Shown in pieces: positions 10,770-23,469 of a stretch of 64,000 nt of DNA. The DNA lies in NCBI GenBank assembly GCA_015680685.1, contig MNCI01023742.1, forward strand, positions 1,559,868-1,623,867, in the 5' to 3' direction. The stretch comes from Gnetum montanum (lineage: Eukaryota; Streptophyta; Gnetopsida; Gnetales; Gnetaceae). The translations under genes and the position numbers were made by a program. The notes beneath the pieces were generated by a model. The model worked only from the letters and a program-made list of their open reading frames with translations, did no database searches and had not been told where the DNA came from. Position 1 is the stretch's first letter. Every line of letters starts with the position of its first letter.

Positions 10770-12491
10770 TGTACTAACCGAAATCGTCAGTGTAAGGCTG
10801 GAAGGAAAAACAAACATCGAAAGATCATTGGATAGACACAGCTGACCCTGCCTTCGCGAGAGGGCAAGTTGGAAAAGAAAACAAAGGTAGAGTGCCTTGG
10901 ATGATCTGCATGTAAATCAACCAAGGACTTCCTTGAACGTAAGCTATGGCTTGCGCTGGGGTTATTGTAACTAATGTTCAAAATGTAATTAGTGACATAC
11001 GAAATGCAAATAGAGCATGTACCGAAGTGATATTATAAACAAAAGTGTAAACTGAATTTAAAACAGAGTAAACAATATAATGGAAGGCAAAATGAACTGT
11101 ATTGTATTGCTTAGAATGAATGTGCATTGGTCAAAGTGTAGCTACGTGTGTGGATGGCAAGTCAAGTGCTAAGCCCCAGGGAAATGTGCTTGCAGGTGCT
11201 TGGATGCTAGGAGTCAGGTGTGCCTGAGCGTCCAAAAGTTGCTAGTCAGTGTTTCCTAAGCCGTCAACCTTCAAAATTGTCAACCCTATTTATGTGAATT
11301 GATAGGGTAGTTATAAGGTCTAGCTGGGCTCAGGTGTGGAACTCATGGATGGAATAAACAGCCCATAAATGAGAGGAAAATGGATTAAGTGACACGTGTT
11401 TGATGGATAGCTGTGTGTGAATTGGACATGTATAGGCAAGCTGCATTCTTGACCGGATGCACTATATCTTACAACGTGTGTTTGCTTACTCAAGCTAGCT
11501 TACACTCATGGAAGCACATACAATTTGGAGCATAAGAGCTTCACAAGCTAACAAATGATGAAAATTTACAATGAAAATGATAATGTACAACAAGAGAGAT
11601 TGACTCCAGCTCACTTGAAACTTCTCAGTCTCTAAATTGATTGTTGCAGGATGTCGATTTGAGTGATTTTGTGGCTGTTTGAGGCATCCCTATTTCACCA
11701 GGACTCCCAGCATGAGTTGATTTTTTCTTGGCATGTCCTCAGCATGTGTTTGGTGTGCTTTCGATTGGGCGTGATCAATACTCACGCTGCACTCATGCTA
11801 CACTCATGTTGTCAGCGTGACCTCAGCATGAGTGAACTAAAAATGACATATTTCACACCAAATTTTGATTTCTGAAGCCTGTTTCTTGAGTACAACAATT
11901 TCTTAACTGTGGTTGACCTTGAGAGTGATCTGCAAGTCAAAAATTGAGCTTGGATATGTCTTGTTTTAGACCATTTTTGGTAGCTCATGTTAGACTCACG
12001 CTGGCAGCGTGACCACAGCGTGAGCTACAAAAACTTGCAATTTTGGACTTGAAATCTAGAATTTTGAAGGCTGAAACTTGAAGTTGTCAACAATGAATCT
12101 TGAGGATTACTTACACCCTTGAAATCAAGTCATTTCAACTCAGTTTTGAGGCTCTCACAATTACTTATGTTGCACTCACGCTACCAGCGTGACCTCAACG
12201 TGACCATTAGCGTGAGTGAGAAAACTTGTAGAATTTAACCCAAAATCTAAACTCCCGAATGCTAAAATTTGGAGTGGATGGTAGTGGCATTTGAGGATGG
12301 CTTGTACCCTCAAATTGGACCATCTTTAACTTGATTTTGAAGCTGTTGGAAGTGCTCACGCTAAGGGCAAGCTGGTTTGACAAGCCCATTGTGAGTTATA
12401 TGCCTTAGTCAAATTTTTGCCTCCTGAAAGCTTAAAGGGGGCCTGAGTTGTTCTCATTTCAAAGTGTTAGGCCGAAATTAGTGGTGTTTCA
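10770..12491 (-). repeat. 3' LTR of element F
   Basis: About 1722 bases, nearly collinear with 27760-29448. On the minus strand it starts TGAAACACC (12491) and ends GGTTAGTACA (10770). It contains clusters of AGCGTGAG and its complement at about 11790-11840, 11995-12030 and 12170-12220, often facing each other as imperfect palindromes. This copy has extra motif copies not found in the right LTR (for example CAGCGTGACCACAGCGTGAG near 12010). Confidence 0.9.
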
Positions 12492-12508
12492 TTCACACCT
12501 CTTTGTTG
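12492..12508 (-). other. Polypurine tract of element F
   Basis: On the minus strand AACAAAGAGGTGTGAA runs up to the LTR start TGAAACACC. It is purine-rich but interrupted, consistent with an old element. Confidence 0.5.
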
Positions 12509-13655
12509 ATGTCTGGAGGAATCCACTTAAGAGGCATTGACAAAGAAGTACAAAACACCAAGACCAACCAAGTACCAAGCATTATCAGTCGGCTCCTAGC
12601 TGGATGTCATCGCACCGTGTTCAAAAGTACATGGGATTGAGGAAGTGCAGTTCAAGATGCAAGGGGATTGGTTGTAACTTGAGAAATCAAGACTTGATCA
12701 AGGGTTATAGTTGCTTTTGGAATTATGGGAGAGGAATGCTCTCACATGAACAAGCCATAACTTTAGTTCTTGTCAATAGCCGGTTTTCAGCAGACTTGGA
12801 ACTAAGACATAGGAAGTGTGCTCTTTGGAGAAACAAGACTCTTGTAGAGTGTTTATAGGAGCCCATTGTAAACAGCCAAAGCCATGCAATGATGTGTAAC
12901 ATGATCCTTTTTTTAGACATGAGTGTAACTATTTTTCTAAGACAATTACCTTCCCGCCTGTGGTTTGTATGAGAAGAGCCAGTGGTCTTTGATCTATGAT
13001 GCTAACAGGGTCATGAAGACCTTTTCCGTGCATTTTTCTCTTTGATCTTTTATTATTTTTTTCTTTTTGTTTATTTTCTTTTCTCTCTTTTTTCTTGTTT
13101 TTCTTTTTGGAAGAGCTTGCTTTCAGTGCTATACTCGTGCTCATGCATTTGCATTAGTATCATGTACCGTGTATTATGTTTTGCGTTGCAACTGCCTAGA
13201 GAATCACAGTGTGCAACAGTGTATCAAGAGTTTTGGGGGGAAGTAGAATGTATCAAGGGGGTGTAATTGAATAGGATAAGGGGAACATGATAAGGAATAA
13301 GGAATGTATCAGGAGTGTACTTATGAACAGATTGATTAACCCAGTTGCGAGCATTGGGAAGAATGTGATACCTTGTCATCATGATGAAGTGCATCTATGC
13401 ACGAATGCCTCAAGCATGTCATCCTGCAAACACAACTCCAAAAATACAAGAAAACCACAAATGATTTGGTTAACTAAGCACTTTAAACTTGAACACAGCC
13501 AAGGAGGTGGAGCCACCATGTGCAATTTCAAAGCAGACAGAACAGCATCAACTTCATCTGGGTCCATGAGATAAATTATGCAGCAAGTTTTTTTATGTAA
13601 TAGATACAACCAATTGTAGCAACATATCTTTTCAAGTATTACCTGTTCGTCAATG
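12509..13655 (-). other. 3' non-coding region of element F
   Basis: No recognisable protein on either strand. On the plus strand there is a pyrimidine-rich run at about 13025-13115. The open frames here are short, unrelated to known families by eye, and probably chance. Confidence 0.4.
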
Positions 13656-13995
13656 ATGTTGCTAGTTTATAGTCTTAGCGAACTATTACGGGTTAGTTTC
13701 ACATCGTAACCCTTTGGACGTTGCCCATCTAGCATCGTGGCGGATGGTGCATTGCTAGTTTATAGTCGTAGAGGACTATGAAGAGGTAAACTAGTTTATA
13801 GTCTTCGTGGACTCTGGATGCTAGTTTCACATCATGGTGGATAAATGTGGTAGTTTAGTGTCATACTGGATAGAGCTCTATGGTGTCAGTTTACTGTCAT
13901 GACTTCAGGACATTCTATGGTGCCAGTTTCAAGTCATAGCCCCAGGACCATTCTATGGTATCAATTTTAGGTCATGATTCCAGGACCGTTACGTA
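13656..13995 (-). repeat. Degenerate short tandem repeats behind the integrase gene of F
   Basis: On the plus strand the phrase (C)AGTTTA(N)AGTC(A/G)T...GGAC recurs about every 35-50 bases, e.g. CTAGTTTATAGTCGTAGAGGA, TAGTTTAGTGTCATACTGGA, CAGTTTACTGTCATGACTTC. Units of the same kind occur at 23470-23720 behind the protease gene. Both tracts sit just 3' of a coding block on the coding strand. Confidence 0.6.
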
Positions 13996-14006
13996 CCTTA
14001 GGGTGA

Positions 14007-17000
14007 TCAAACATAGTACCTTTTTAGGTACAGGTGATTTGTAGGATTAGCAAACTCGTTCCCGTCCATGTCAGCAAGTTTGAATGCTCCGTTATTATAT
14101 GCCTTAGTGACTAAGTAAGGCCCTTCCCAATTAGCTAAGAATTTATCTGGATGTTCGTAGATGGCCTTAAGGACTAGGTCTCCTTCTTTAATCAGGCGCT
14201 TATGTAGATCATGTTTGTGTCGTTGCCACTGTTGTTTCTGGTACCACTCAATCTGATCAAGTGTTCGTACATGTTCCTCCTCTACCGAGTCAAGGTCAGC
14301 AATGCACAATTCATTTTTCTAGCTTTCATCAAGGAGGCCTGAGAGAGCTATCCGCATCGAGTGAACCTATAACTCGAAAGGTAAAATAGGTTCAGATCCG
14401 TATACAAGGCTATATGGAGTTTTACCTGTAGATGTTCGATGTGTCATTCTATATGCCCACAATACATAGACTAATTATTCATGCTATCATATTTTGCTTT
14501 GATTTAACATCTTTTTGAGCACCATGATGATAGTTTTGTTTGTAGCTTTCTCTTGACCATTGCTCTACGGGTAGTAAGGTAACGAGAATGCATGATAAAT
14601 ACCCAAGCTTTCACAGAAGCTTTTAGTATCTGCACTGCTGAACTGTGGCTCATTGTCAGTAACGATGGTCATCAAAATACCAAAATGGGTCATAATGTTC
14701 TCTATTATGAAAGTGCAAACATGTTTAGAAGTGGTCTTCCTAAGGGGTATATATTCTACCCATTTTGTGAAGTATTCAGTTGCAGTGATAATGAAGTTAT
14801 GTCTTGCGAAGGATGATGGTGTTATTGGTCCAATTAAGTCTAATCCCCATCTTTGGAATGGCTATGTGATTTGTGTTATGTGCAATTCATTAGGTGGCAC
14901 ATGTATTAGGTTACCATGCCTTTGGCAAATGTCACATGTCCTGACCTTGGAGAAGCAATCGTACTCCATGTGTGGCCAGTAGTAGCCCAAGCGCCTAATC
15001 TTTGTTGCCATTGCTTTGGGTGCTATATGCCCTCCACAAAGTCCTTCATGGACTTGTTCTACAATCATTTGACCATCGATGCTACTAACGCACATCAGCA
15101 GAATTCCTTCGTAAGATTTGCGACACAAGGTGTCTCCTATTAACGTATACTACCGAGAGCATTTTTGCATGGCATCTTTTTGAGCATTTGTCAAATGTTT
15201 TGGAGGTTCTCCTCATAGTAGGTACTCTTTTATGTCATCATACCATTCTATTGCGTGTGTTGTGCTAACAGATGCTATAGGCATTTTATCGAGAGTGTCA
15301 GTTCTAGGTTCGGCACAATTTGTTATAGAGCTAGGCAACGCATGGAACATTTTGGGTGTCATGTTTAGGGCTAGTGTAGCAAGTGCATCGGTAATGGTGT
15401 TTTCACTTCTAGAGACATGTTGTATATCCACTTCTACTAATTACCTCAGCAGATGTTTGGTCAAATCACAATATGGTTGCAAATGGAGAGCCTTACATGC
15501 GTAAACTTCTGTGACTTGATTAATGACTAACTGTGAGTCGCCTCGAACTACAAGACGTGTGATCTCTGAAGTCAATGCTACTCGAAGACCTCTAAGCAGA
15601 CCTTCATATTCTGCCATGTTATTGGTACAAGAAAAGTTTAATCAGTAGGTGAAGGGTTGGATTTCTCCAGAGGGGTATGTTAAAAGGGCCACAGCACTTC
15701 CTCCTTAGGAAGTTGAAGCTCCATCGAAATAAAGGATCACCTCGTAGCTATTGGGTACGATGTCTATACTATTAACATTCTCATCAGGGAATTTAGGGTT
15801 AATTACTACTTGATCATGTGTTGGTGAGACAATCAATTGTGTGACTATTTCTTGACCTTTTGTGGAAGATTAAGCAACATAGTGTAGATCAAACTCTGTG
15901 ATCATCGCTTTCCACCTAGCTATCCTACTCGACTCGTAAATGTTGTTAGTGATGGCACAGAGTACATTATTTTTGCAAATCATGTAAACTTATCATTGTT
16001 CATAGGAAATTAAAGTGTGGCTTAGGTAGTATATAGGGATCTCGACTCCATCTTTACGTTTTTAACAAAGCATCGATGCAATGGAAGAATTGGAAGTTGT
16101 AAGGTAGATGTAGAAGGGTTTATCGCTTTGTGGGGGATAAACTATCGGCAGTTGAGCTAGCTCTTGCTCTATGTTCTCGAACGCTTCCTAACATTGTTGA
16201 GTCCATTGGAAATGCACATTCTTTCATAATAGGTGTTGCATGGGTCTCAACTTATTCGTCAGCCTTTCAATAAAGCATCTAATGAATTGCAGTCTACCTT
16301 GGAAACCACATAGTTCAGTAAGGTTTTTTGGTGGTTGCATGTTAGTTATTGCCTTAACCTTATCAAGGTCTACCCGTATCCCCGTTCTAGAGACTACGAA
16401 GCTAAGCATTTTGCCCATTTTAACACCAAAGACACACTTCTTTGCGTTGAGCCTAAGGTCATATTTGAGACAATGTTTAAGCACTAGGTCTAGATCTTTT
16501 ACATGTTGTTCGGTTGTTTTGGATTTAACCACGATATCGTCCACGTAATCATTGAGCATGTAATCACTAAATATATATGTCATTGCTCATTGATATGTAG
16601 CGCCTGCATTTTTAAGACCAAACGACATCACCGTATAGCAGAATGTACCCCAAGGTGTCATAAAGGTTGTTTTGAGCTGATGTTCCGGGTTGATTCTTAT
16701 TTCATTGTATCCCAAAAATCCATCCATAAAGGATAATAGTGCATGCCCAGCAGTTATGTCAATAAGTTGATCAATGCTAGGTAGTGAGAAGTCATCCTTT
16801 ATAGTGGCTGTGTTAAGATCACAGAAGTCAATGCATATGTGTATACTACCATTCTTCTTAAGGACTACGACAATGTTGGATACCTAGTCGAAATAGTCAA
16901 CGGCTCGGATGAAACTGACTTGGTAAAGCTTTGTGATTTCAACGTGGACTACTAACACCACCTCAAATATAACCTTTCATGCTTTTTGCTTCACCAGTTT

Positions 17001-17349
17001 GATTTTTTCATCAAGAATGATGTTATGTTGGATGATTCGGGGGTCTAATCAGTACTTGAGTGATGTCACTGACAAGCTGTGAGTCCAATAGGGCACTTAA
17101 TTTCAATGTTCTAGTTTCATCATTGAATGTAGTAATGGGGACTTCAACAAGGGGATCCTCACTGATATCGGTCTCTAGATCTAAAGTCTTAGTCACATTT
17201 TTAGGCCAGTCTGATGTTTCTTGAGTGGAGGCTATTAAATTAGTATAAGCGCATGGGTCTAGATCCAAGGATTCTGGATTGATTGCCCTTTTAACCTTCC
17301 CATATGGTCCATTGAGAAACAAAGTTGAAAGGATATTCTTGGTGGCCAT
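14007..17349 (-). pseudogene. pol: pol of element F: reverse transcriptase, RNase H, integrase (Tat type), broken
   Basis: Reading right to left. An entry segment MATKNILSTLFLNGPYGK (17349) is followed by RT with ICIDFCDLNTATIKDDF (about 16840), LLSFMDGFLGYNEI, FGLKNAGATYQ and the catalytic YVDDIVVKS at about 16540. Then RLNAKKCVFGV and ELCGFQGRLQFI follow. RNase H follows with FDGAST, NNMAEYEGLLRGLRVA and GDSQLVINQV (about 15730-15500). Integrase has a zinc-binding HHCC region ending CDICQRHGN (about 14900), a DDE core with KWVEYIPL and VTDNEPQF, and a C-terminal part ending KRYYV (14007). Several stops and frame changes break it. These motifs are those of Tat/Ogre elements. No chromodomain is seen. 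Confidence 0.9.
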
Positions 17350-17884
17350 GTGCTTGTTCCTACCAATTTAAACCAGGAGCGAAGTAAGTAACACTTATTG
17401 GATGGAGTTGTTAAATGTAAATGGGCATCAGGTAATTAATTTATGTACTAATGAAATTGCGAAATGTAACGATAGTCATGGCAGTTTTAGGCTGTATCGG
17501 GCCAATAATATTCATGTCATTTTGTCATTTTAATTTAGTGTATGCACCATTGTTAATTTTGTGCGAACCATAACTTTAAGGGATTTTAAAGTCCTATGGA
17601 TTTTTATGCACATCATTATGTATTTTTAAATGTATTTTCGTGTTGATTTTAATCTTTCTTCCTTTGCCCCTTTTTTTTATTATTTTCTTTTTCATGTTTT
17701 GTCCTTATGCCCAGAGAACGAAGTAATGAGGAATGCTAGATAAAAAATGATGTAAATAACAATATGAAAATAAAAGCTAACCATGAACATGGTAAATTCA
17801 ATAAAAATAAAATAAAATAAATTAAATTAAATTAAATTGGGAATGAAAATGGGGGTTATAAAGGGATTTTGAGGTGAAAGGGGC

Positions 17885-19012
17885 ATCATTTGTGCTAGCA
17901 TGAGTTCTTGGACACTTGGACTATAGCGTGAGCTAGGGAGTGCAGCCTAAGTGCCAGCGTCAACATCAGTGTGAGCTACAGCGTGAGCTACAACGTAAGT
18001 TATAGGGTAGCCATGAAGGGAAAAAAAAAAGCAAGCTAAGGCAAAAGGAAGAGGTAAGCGAATCTAGCGTTCGTGGAGGAGAGTGAAGAGCTACTCCAGC
18101 ATCTCCCCCAAGCTAGGATTCCAGCATGGGATGGAGCTTTACACAGGTAGATTCTTTTCTTGTTGTTTTTCTCCAGTATTCCATTCATAGCATTAGCTAG
18201 GGCAGCGTGACTTCTATGGTCGCGATTTTGGGTTATTTTTGGAGATTCAAGGCTTGTTTCCGGGGTTTGTCACTTACTGTATTTTCGGGCGAGTTATATT
18301 TTTTATGTTTTGTATTTTGATTTTGCATACTGACAAGCACAACGTGAGTGCCAGGGCTTCCTGGGTAGCGTGAGCTTTCAGGTAGGCCCTAGCGTGAGTT
18401 CCAGGGACGCCCAACGTGAGTGACAGGGCATGTGCGGGGCGTCTGCGGGGTGTGTCCTAGAACGGGCCCCAGTGTGAGTGCCAATAGCATGAGTTTTCAA
18501 GGCTTGCAAGGCAAGGAAGGCCAATGTGAGTGCAAGCCAGGGCAAGCCAGCATGAGTGACAGGCCACGGTTTGAGTTGGACGTGAGTGGTTTAAGGCGTG
18601 TTGAGGTAGGGCAACGTGACTGCCAGGGCTTCCTGGGCAGCATGAGCTGCAAGATTCCCTACGCAACATGAATGGAGGACGTGTCTCAAGGAAGTGCGGG
18701 GCGTGTGTAGGACATGAGTGCCTAGGGAGTGCGTAGGGCATTTTCCAGGTACATGTGTTGCAGGGCGCCTAGGGAAAGCTGTAGCGTGAGTGCCAGGGTG
18801 GAGTTTTCTCAAGGCAGCATGACTGACAAGGTGTGTTGCTGTAGTGTAGGGCATGCACAGGGTTCCTTGTGCAGTGTGACTATAGGGTTCCCTGGGCAGT
18901 GTGAGCTACAAGTTCTAGTGTGAGTTAGAATGTAAGAAACCCAGCATGATTTTTGTGGAAGCTGCAACGTGAGTGCCTAGGAATAGGCCTAGCGTGAGTG
19001 TCTAGGTCCCTC
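17885..19012 (+). repeat. Field of (A)GCGTGAG(T/C) short motifs in element F
   Basis: AGCGTGAGTGCCAGGG-type units recur irregularly, about every 25-50 bases, with variants AACGTGAGTG, AGCATGAGC and AGTGTGAGC. It is not a clean tandem array. The same core appears in both LTRs of F and in the 5' leader (27530-27670), but I did not see it clustered in A-E. The local GC content is higher than in the surroundings. Open frames here (18420-18671 and the opposite strand) follow from the repeats and are not taken as genes. Confidence 0.6.
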
Positions 19013-19377
19013 TTTGTTAAGATGTGAAGATGTAAATTGTTTGCTAAAATGTTTATTATTTGCTGGTTTTATATCTACACTGTTTATTGTTTTCTTGGGA
19101 CAGAAAATTTAAATATGTTTCTAAGTTTTTCTAAGTTTATGTTAAATCTGTGAATGTTCATGTTTTCACACTTGTGTATTTATTTTATGTTGCCTGCAAT
19201 AAACCACTATGTAAGAGATTTCAATGTACCACAGTGAACGTTAAATACACCAAATAAATATTGGTGTCCTTGTCTCATCGGGTGGAGCTATGTATTTGAT
19301 TATTGTTTATGTGTGTTTTTTGGTTTATGTGATTTCATACTATTGTTAGCACTTAGACTCTTTACTCACCTAATGTT

Positions 19378-22300
19378 TTGGTTGTATGCATGGGACCTAA
19401 ACCTTCCCTCCTTGTGGCTGAGCTCGTTGGTGTACTTGCCTGGTTTGGCCCCTTTGGACCGGACATACCTCCTTATGACATGTGTATTGGGCCTCATGTG
19501 ATATGGTTCCATCTCGGTGTTGGTTCATTTTTGTCATTCATTTTACAAAATTTTAGCATAGTTATATGGTCTCATTTGAGCAAGCAGTTGGCTCATGATA
19601 TCGTTGAAACCATGTTTCCTAGATCCACACAAGACATACTTGCCTTCATTACTAACATAGATGAGGGACTTTTTAAAGTTCAGGGAGGCCCTACCGAGGG
19701 TCCTAGATATATTCGTCTCTTGACTCGTGTGTGGAAGCTACCTACTTGTAGTCATTATAACAGCAGCAACACACTTTTTCTAGCCTTCCACGTGCACACT
19801 CTATTCCAGAACCCACTTGGGACAGTATATAGAGTGGACAAGGATGCCTTTTTGTGCTTTGCTTAATTTTTTATTCCTTTAAAATTATACCGTTGTCTAT
19901 GCATAAATATTCTTTTTCTATGCATGCCTCATTTTGATGAGAATGGGATGCATGATTATGACAGTAGGCTTCCCTTAGCATGCACAGTGTTGGAGGCATT
20001 CATGGTGGGCCCCATTCTTCGTCTTGCGGTATTGGACTAGACAAAAGTGGCTATTATTGACTACCATAGGCAATTCTCAAGGGTTTTTGAATGTTGTCAA
20101 GTTCGTGGTTCGTTTCATGAGGATTTGTCTTCTAATGGGCCAATTTTTCCTCAGAGAATTGATCCTGCGCCTAATCCGCCTACGCCATTTACTGATGGTA
20201 AATGACCACATCCTAGACTCCATTTTCTCTTTTGTTACATCATCATGTACTATGTGTTTTTTTTTAACCTTTCACTCTATGTTTCTTTTTTTACAGCAGC
20301 CATCTCTTCTAATGAAGTTACCATTATAACAGGGTGCACCGAGGCCATCCTTTTTATGAAATATGGGGAGGTAGAATAGTCATAATAATGGTTGCAAATG
20401 AAAGCTCTCGAGTTGATCATCAACCACCTTACCCAAACGGGTCTGATGGACTTGTTCACTACTTTGACTCAAATGTTTCGACGACTGAGATGATCACCAT
20501 TGTTGATTCTTTCAGTGATGATGCTTCCCATTTTACTACGTGGGTTCAAGGAGTCAAGGTATCTTTCCACCTAACCACTGAGTTCCTTTCCGATCTTTTT
20601 GCCATGCCTATGGATGGCGTCAGAGTGGCAGTGGATAAAGCAACCAAAGAAAGCCAAATCATAAAGGAACTTGAAGACTGGTTAGGTGTGTCTTGGGGTC
20701 CTAAAGGTTTTGCCATGCGAGATGATACTTGATCAATGAAGGTGAACTTCTTGTACCCTCTCTTTTGGGCATGAGCATTCCCTAAATCTCTTTCTCAAAG
20801 AAGAAACCTTGGGATCGAGTCCACATGTGTCATATGTGCAGTCTTAGATACGGGCATGCGTTATAACTTGGCACAGTTTCTTGGATCTGGATTTCGTGGA
20901 GAGATTATCAGATTACGGTCAAACATCAATGCTAAATCCCACTTTGCATTTGCCTTCTTCGCAGGATACCTATGTAGGTTTGCTGAGTTCTTAGTAGTTT
21001 ATGGTGACAGCCATTATATTTTAAGGGATCATTCACAACTATCTTGTCCCTAGATTCACCATTTATTTAGCATCACTAGATCTTAGGACCCACCTGAAGG
21101 CATCGAAGAATTAGTGTATGTTACTGCTGGGGGTGCAGCTAGTCATTCTCATCATTCCCATGATAGCTTGGGATTGGAACCGCCTATGCTGAATGTTTGA
21201 TCTGTGAGACCATTGGGAGATCCAAGGCAAAGGCGAAGATAAATGAACACCCAAGGAAGCCTACCCCAGAAGTGAGACCACCAAGAGCGAAGAGGATCCA
21301 CTTCGTACTGCTAGTGGAGGGTAAGTATTTTATTTTATTATTATATATCATATTTTATTATTTTATTATTATGTTTTAGTTTACATGTTTATTAAACATA
21401 CACATATGCTATGTGATACTAACACTAGGATTCTAGTGTTATCAGAGGAAAGTCCCGAGAGGGAGAGAGAAGTCTTGGCCCCAATGGTTGAAACTAAAGT
21501 GATTGTCACAGGGCCAGAGGAAGAAGGAAAAGAAAGGGAAGAATTGATCGAAGTTGTCCCGCAAGAAGAAGATGTGACAAGCATCATGGGGACGAAGCTT
21601 GCCAAGGCATTGGATGCACTTAAGAATTCAAGCGATGAGAGAGGTGTCTTCGATGGATCTTTGCAACTCGGTGATCTGCCCAAGCTAACCAGCAAAGGGC
21701 TTTTTGGTATGTTCCTTTAAGCTCAATCCATATTTTTGTATCCTTAATTTTTATGTGTTGTCTTTGATTATCTTGATTTTTTTTCCTTAGCATCAGAGGT
21801 AGATGTTGAGTTTTCTGAGGCACATACATCTTGGGTGGAGGCGTCAAGGTCACAGGCCCCAATTGAGGTGACCTCCCATGCTTGTCCCACCTCCACTAAC
21901 CAGCTAAGGCCATGGCCTGAGATGCCTAATAAAATGGATTTTGTTACGAGCATCGTTAATGATGTGGTTGCTCGCCTACAACAAGCTCATCCAAAACTAG
22001 GTATGTGTATGTTACATATTATGCTAAGTGTCTAGGTTTGTTGTGTTTCTTTGCATTCATTTTTTTTCTTATAGCTAATTCATGTCTGCCGTACTTACAC
22101 TTGCAGGCACCGAGCTTCAATGGGATCCTTCTGAGGCTACTCATATTGATGCCCTCCCTGAATTACCAAGGAATATTAAGCAAGTCCCTAGAAAGGTTTA
22201 CGATGCAGTTTCTGGTTGCGTCGTATAGAACACTAAGTCGCTTTGGACTTGTAGGCATTCAGTTCAGTATCTATGGGACGAGGTGCACTCATTGAAGAAG

Positions 22301-23167
22301 GCATTGGTAAAGGAGAGAGAGAAAAAGAGAGATCTCCAATCTTGTTATGACTTTGCTGCTGCTAGGCTATCTGGTGATAGTACTTGGTGCACATCTAAAA
22401 TTACCTATGCGCGTTACTAGACAGTTTTGAACAGCAAAGTGCAGGCGACACGGGATCTAGCCGAACAAAGGGCATAGATGGATTTGCTGAATAGGAAATG
22501 TCATGATTGGAAATCCTTTGCTACTAAAGTACAGAAGTAGGATCAAGACCAAAAGGACCACAAGCATTAGTACAAGAAATGGTTAAAGGAGGAATCAGTT
22601 GAACATCGCTGGATGGAAATGTTCATTAATGGGCTTGGCTTGCATCCTACTTACAATAGGTTTGCCAAGTGCACCGAGGTGGAGGGATCTCCTGAGAGAA
22701 CCATTACCACTACTTCCAGGGAGGCTTCAACGGGCATGTTTTCTCTTGAGCGCTCCACCTGGACCTCGATGGACAACAGTAAAACCTTGGCTGGTATTGA
22801 TCTTGGCCTGGAGGAGGATTGGGAAAATGTGCCCGAGGAGGAGATGCTACGGCATTTGGAGGCCAGCTTAAGGCCCTCCCCACTTGTGACTGTTTTATTA
22901 TGGCACTTATTTTTGTATGGTTTTATTGTTTTTGTTGGTTAGTGTTATTTTTTTTCTTGGTTTTGTATTCATGAGTTGCTTTATTACTCTTACCTATTTT
23001 TTTTTTTGTTCTATTATAGGGACATGTTAGTCATGGAGCTAGCCCCAGTGGAGCGAGAGCAAATGATGAAGAGGATCTTGGGGACCAACCCCCTCCATGA
23101 GCTTACTGTTAATCGAGCTTTAGCCATTAAATGTATGGATTTTTGGATGTTTAATGAAAATGTATGA
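19378..23167 (+). pseudogene. Antisense intron-containing gene inside element F (PF20167-like domain plus coiled coil)
   Basis: Runs opposite to gag and pol. Five GT-AG introns of ordinary plant size fit with reading frame continuing across most of them: 20198-20296, 21321-21428, 21707-21790, 22001-22106, 22886-23019. Exons begin around 19378 (start not certain) and read GPHVIWFHLGVGSFL and RLLTRVWKLPTC. An upstream exon ends APNPPTPFTDG. The third block (20297-21320) has WVQGVKVSFHLTTEFLSDLF, FPKSLSQRRNLGIEST and AGYLCRFAEFLV, resembling PF20167-type domains. An acidic exon (EEEGKEREELIEVV) follows, then a coiled-coil exon (SLKKALVKEREKKRDLQ) and a last exon ending MFNENV. A handful of stops and a frame change near 20340 break it. 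Antisense genes are known in Tat-lineage elements (e.g. Grande), though not in this position as far as I know. Confidence 0.65.
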
Positions 23168-23469
23168 TGGACAAATGTAATAATGTGGATCCAATCATGG
23201 CATAATGTATTGGAAGTTTATTACCATATTGGCATTCAATATACTTTTTATATGTTTATATGTTTTTCCTTTTTACTCATTTTCTCAAGTATCATTGTGA
23301 ACATATGCGTGTAGGTAAATGTAAAATGAGAGAACAAAACGTAAACCAAATATTTGTAAAAAAAAAGGAAATTAGTGGGAGGACATGAATCGAAATTATA
23401 ACTTGTAACTTGTAAACGAAAATTTAACGTAACATAATGAGAGTTTGTGCATTTGTAACATGCTAGTTC
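23168..23469. other. AT-rich spacer in element F
   Basis: No gene or repeat recognised; short A and T runs only. Confidence 0.4.

Noticed and set aside
12604-12858. Short open frame in the 3' region of F as a possible host gene
   Set aside because: No recognisable domain, lies inside the retrotransposon and is under 90 codons.
13025-13115. Pyrimidine-rich run as a polypurine tract on the minus strand
   Set aside because: It is far from the LTR boundary of F (12491); the tract at 12492-12508 is in the right place.
18420-18923. Several open frames on both strands in the GTGAGTGCCAGGG-rich stretch
   Set aside because: They follow from the repeat composition, overlap each other in all frames and show no family features.
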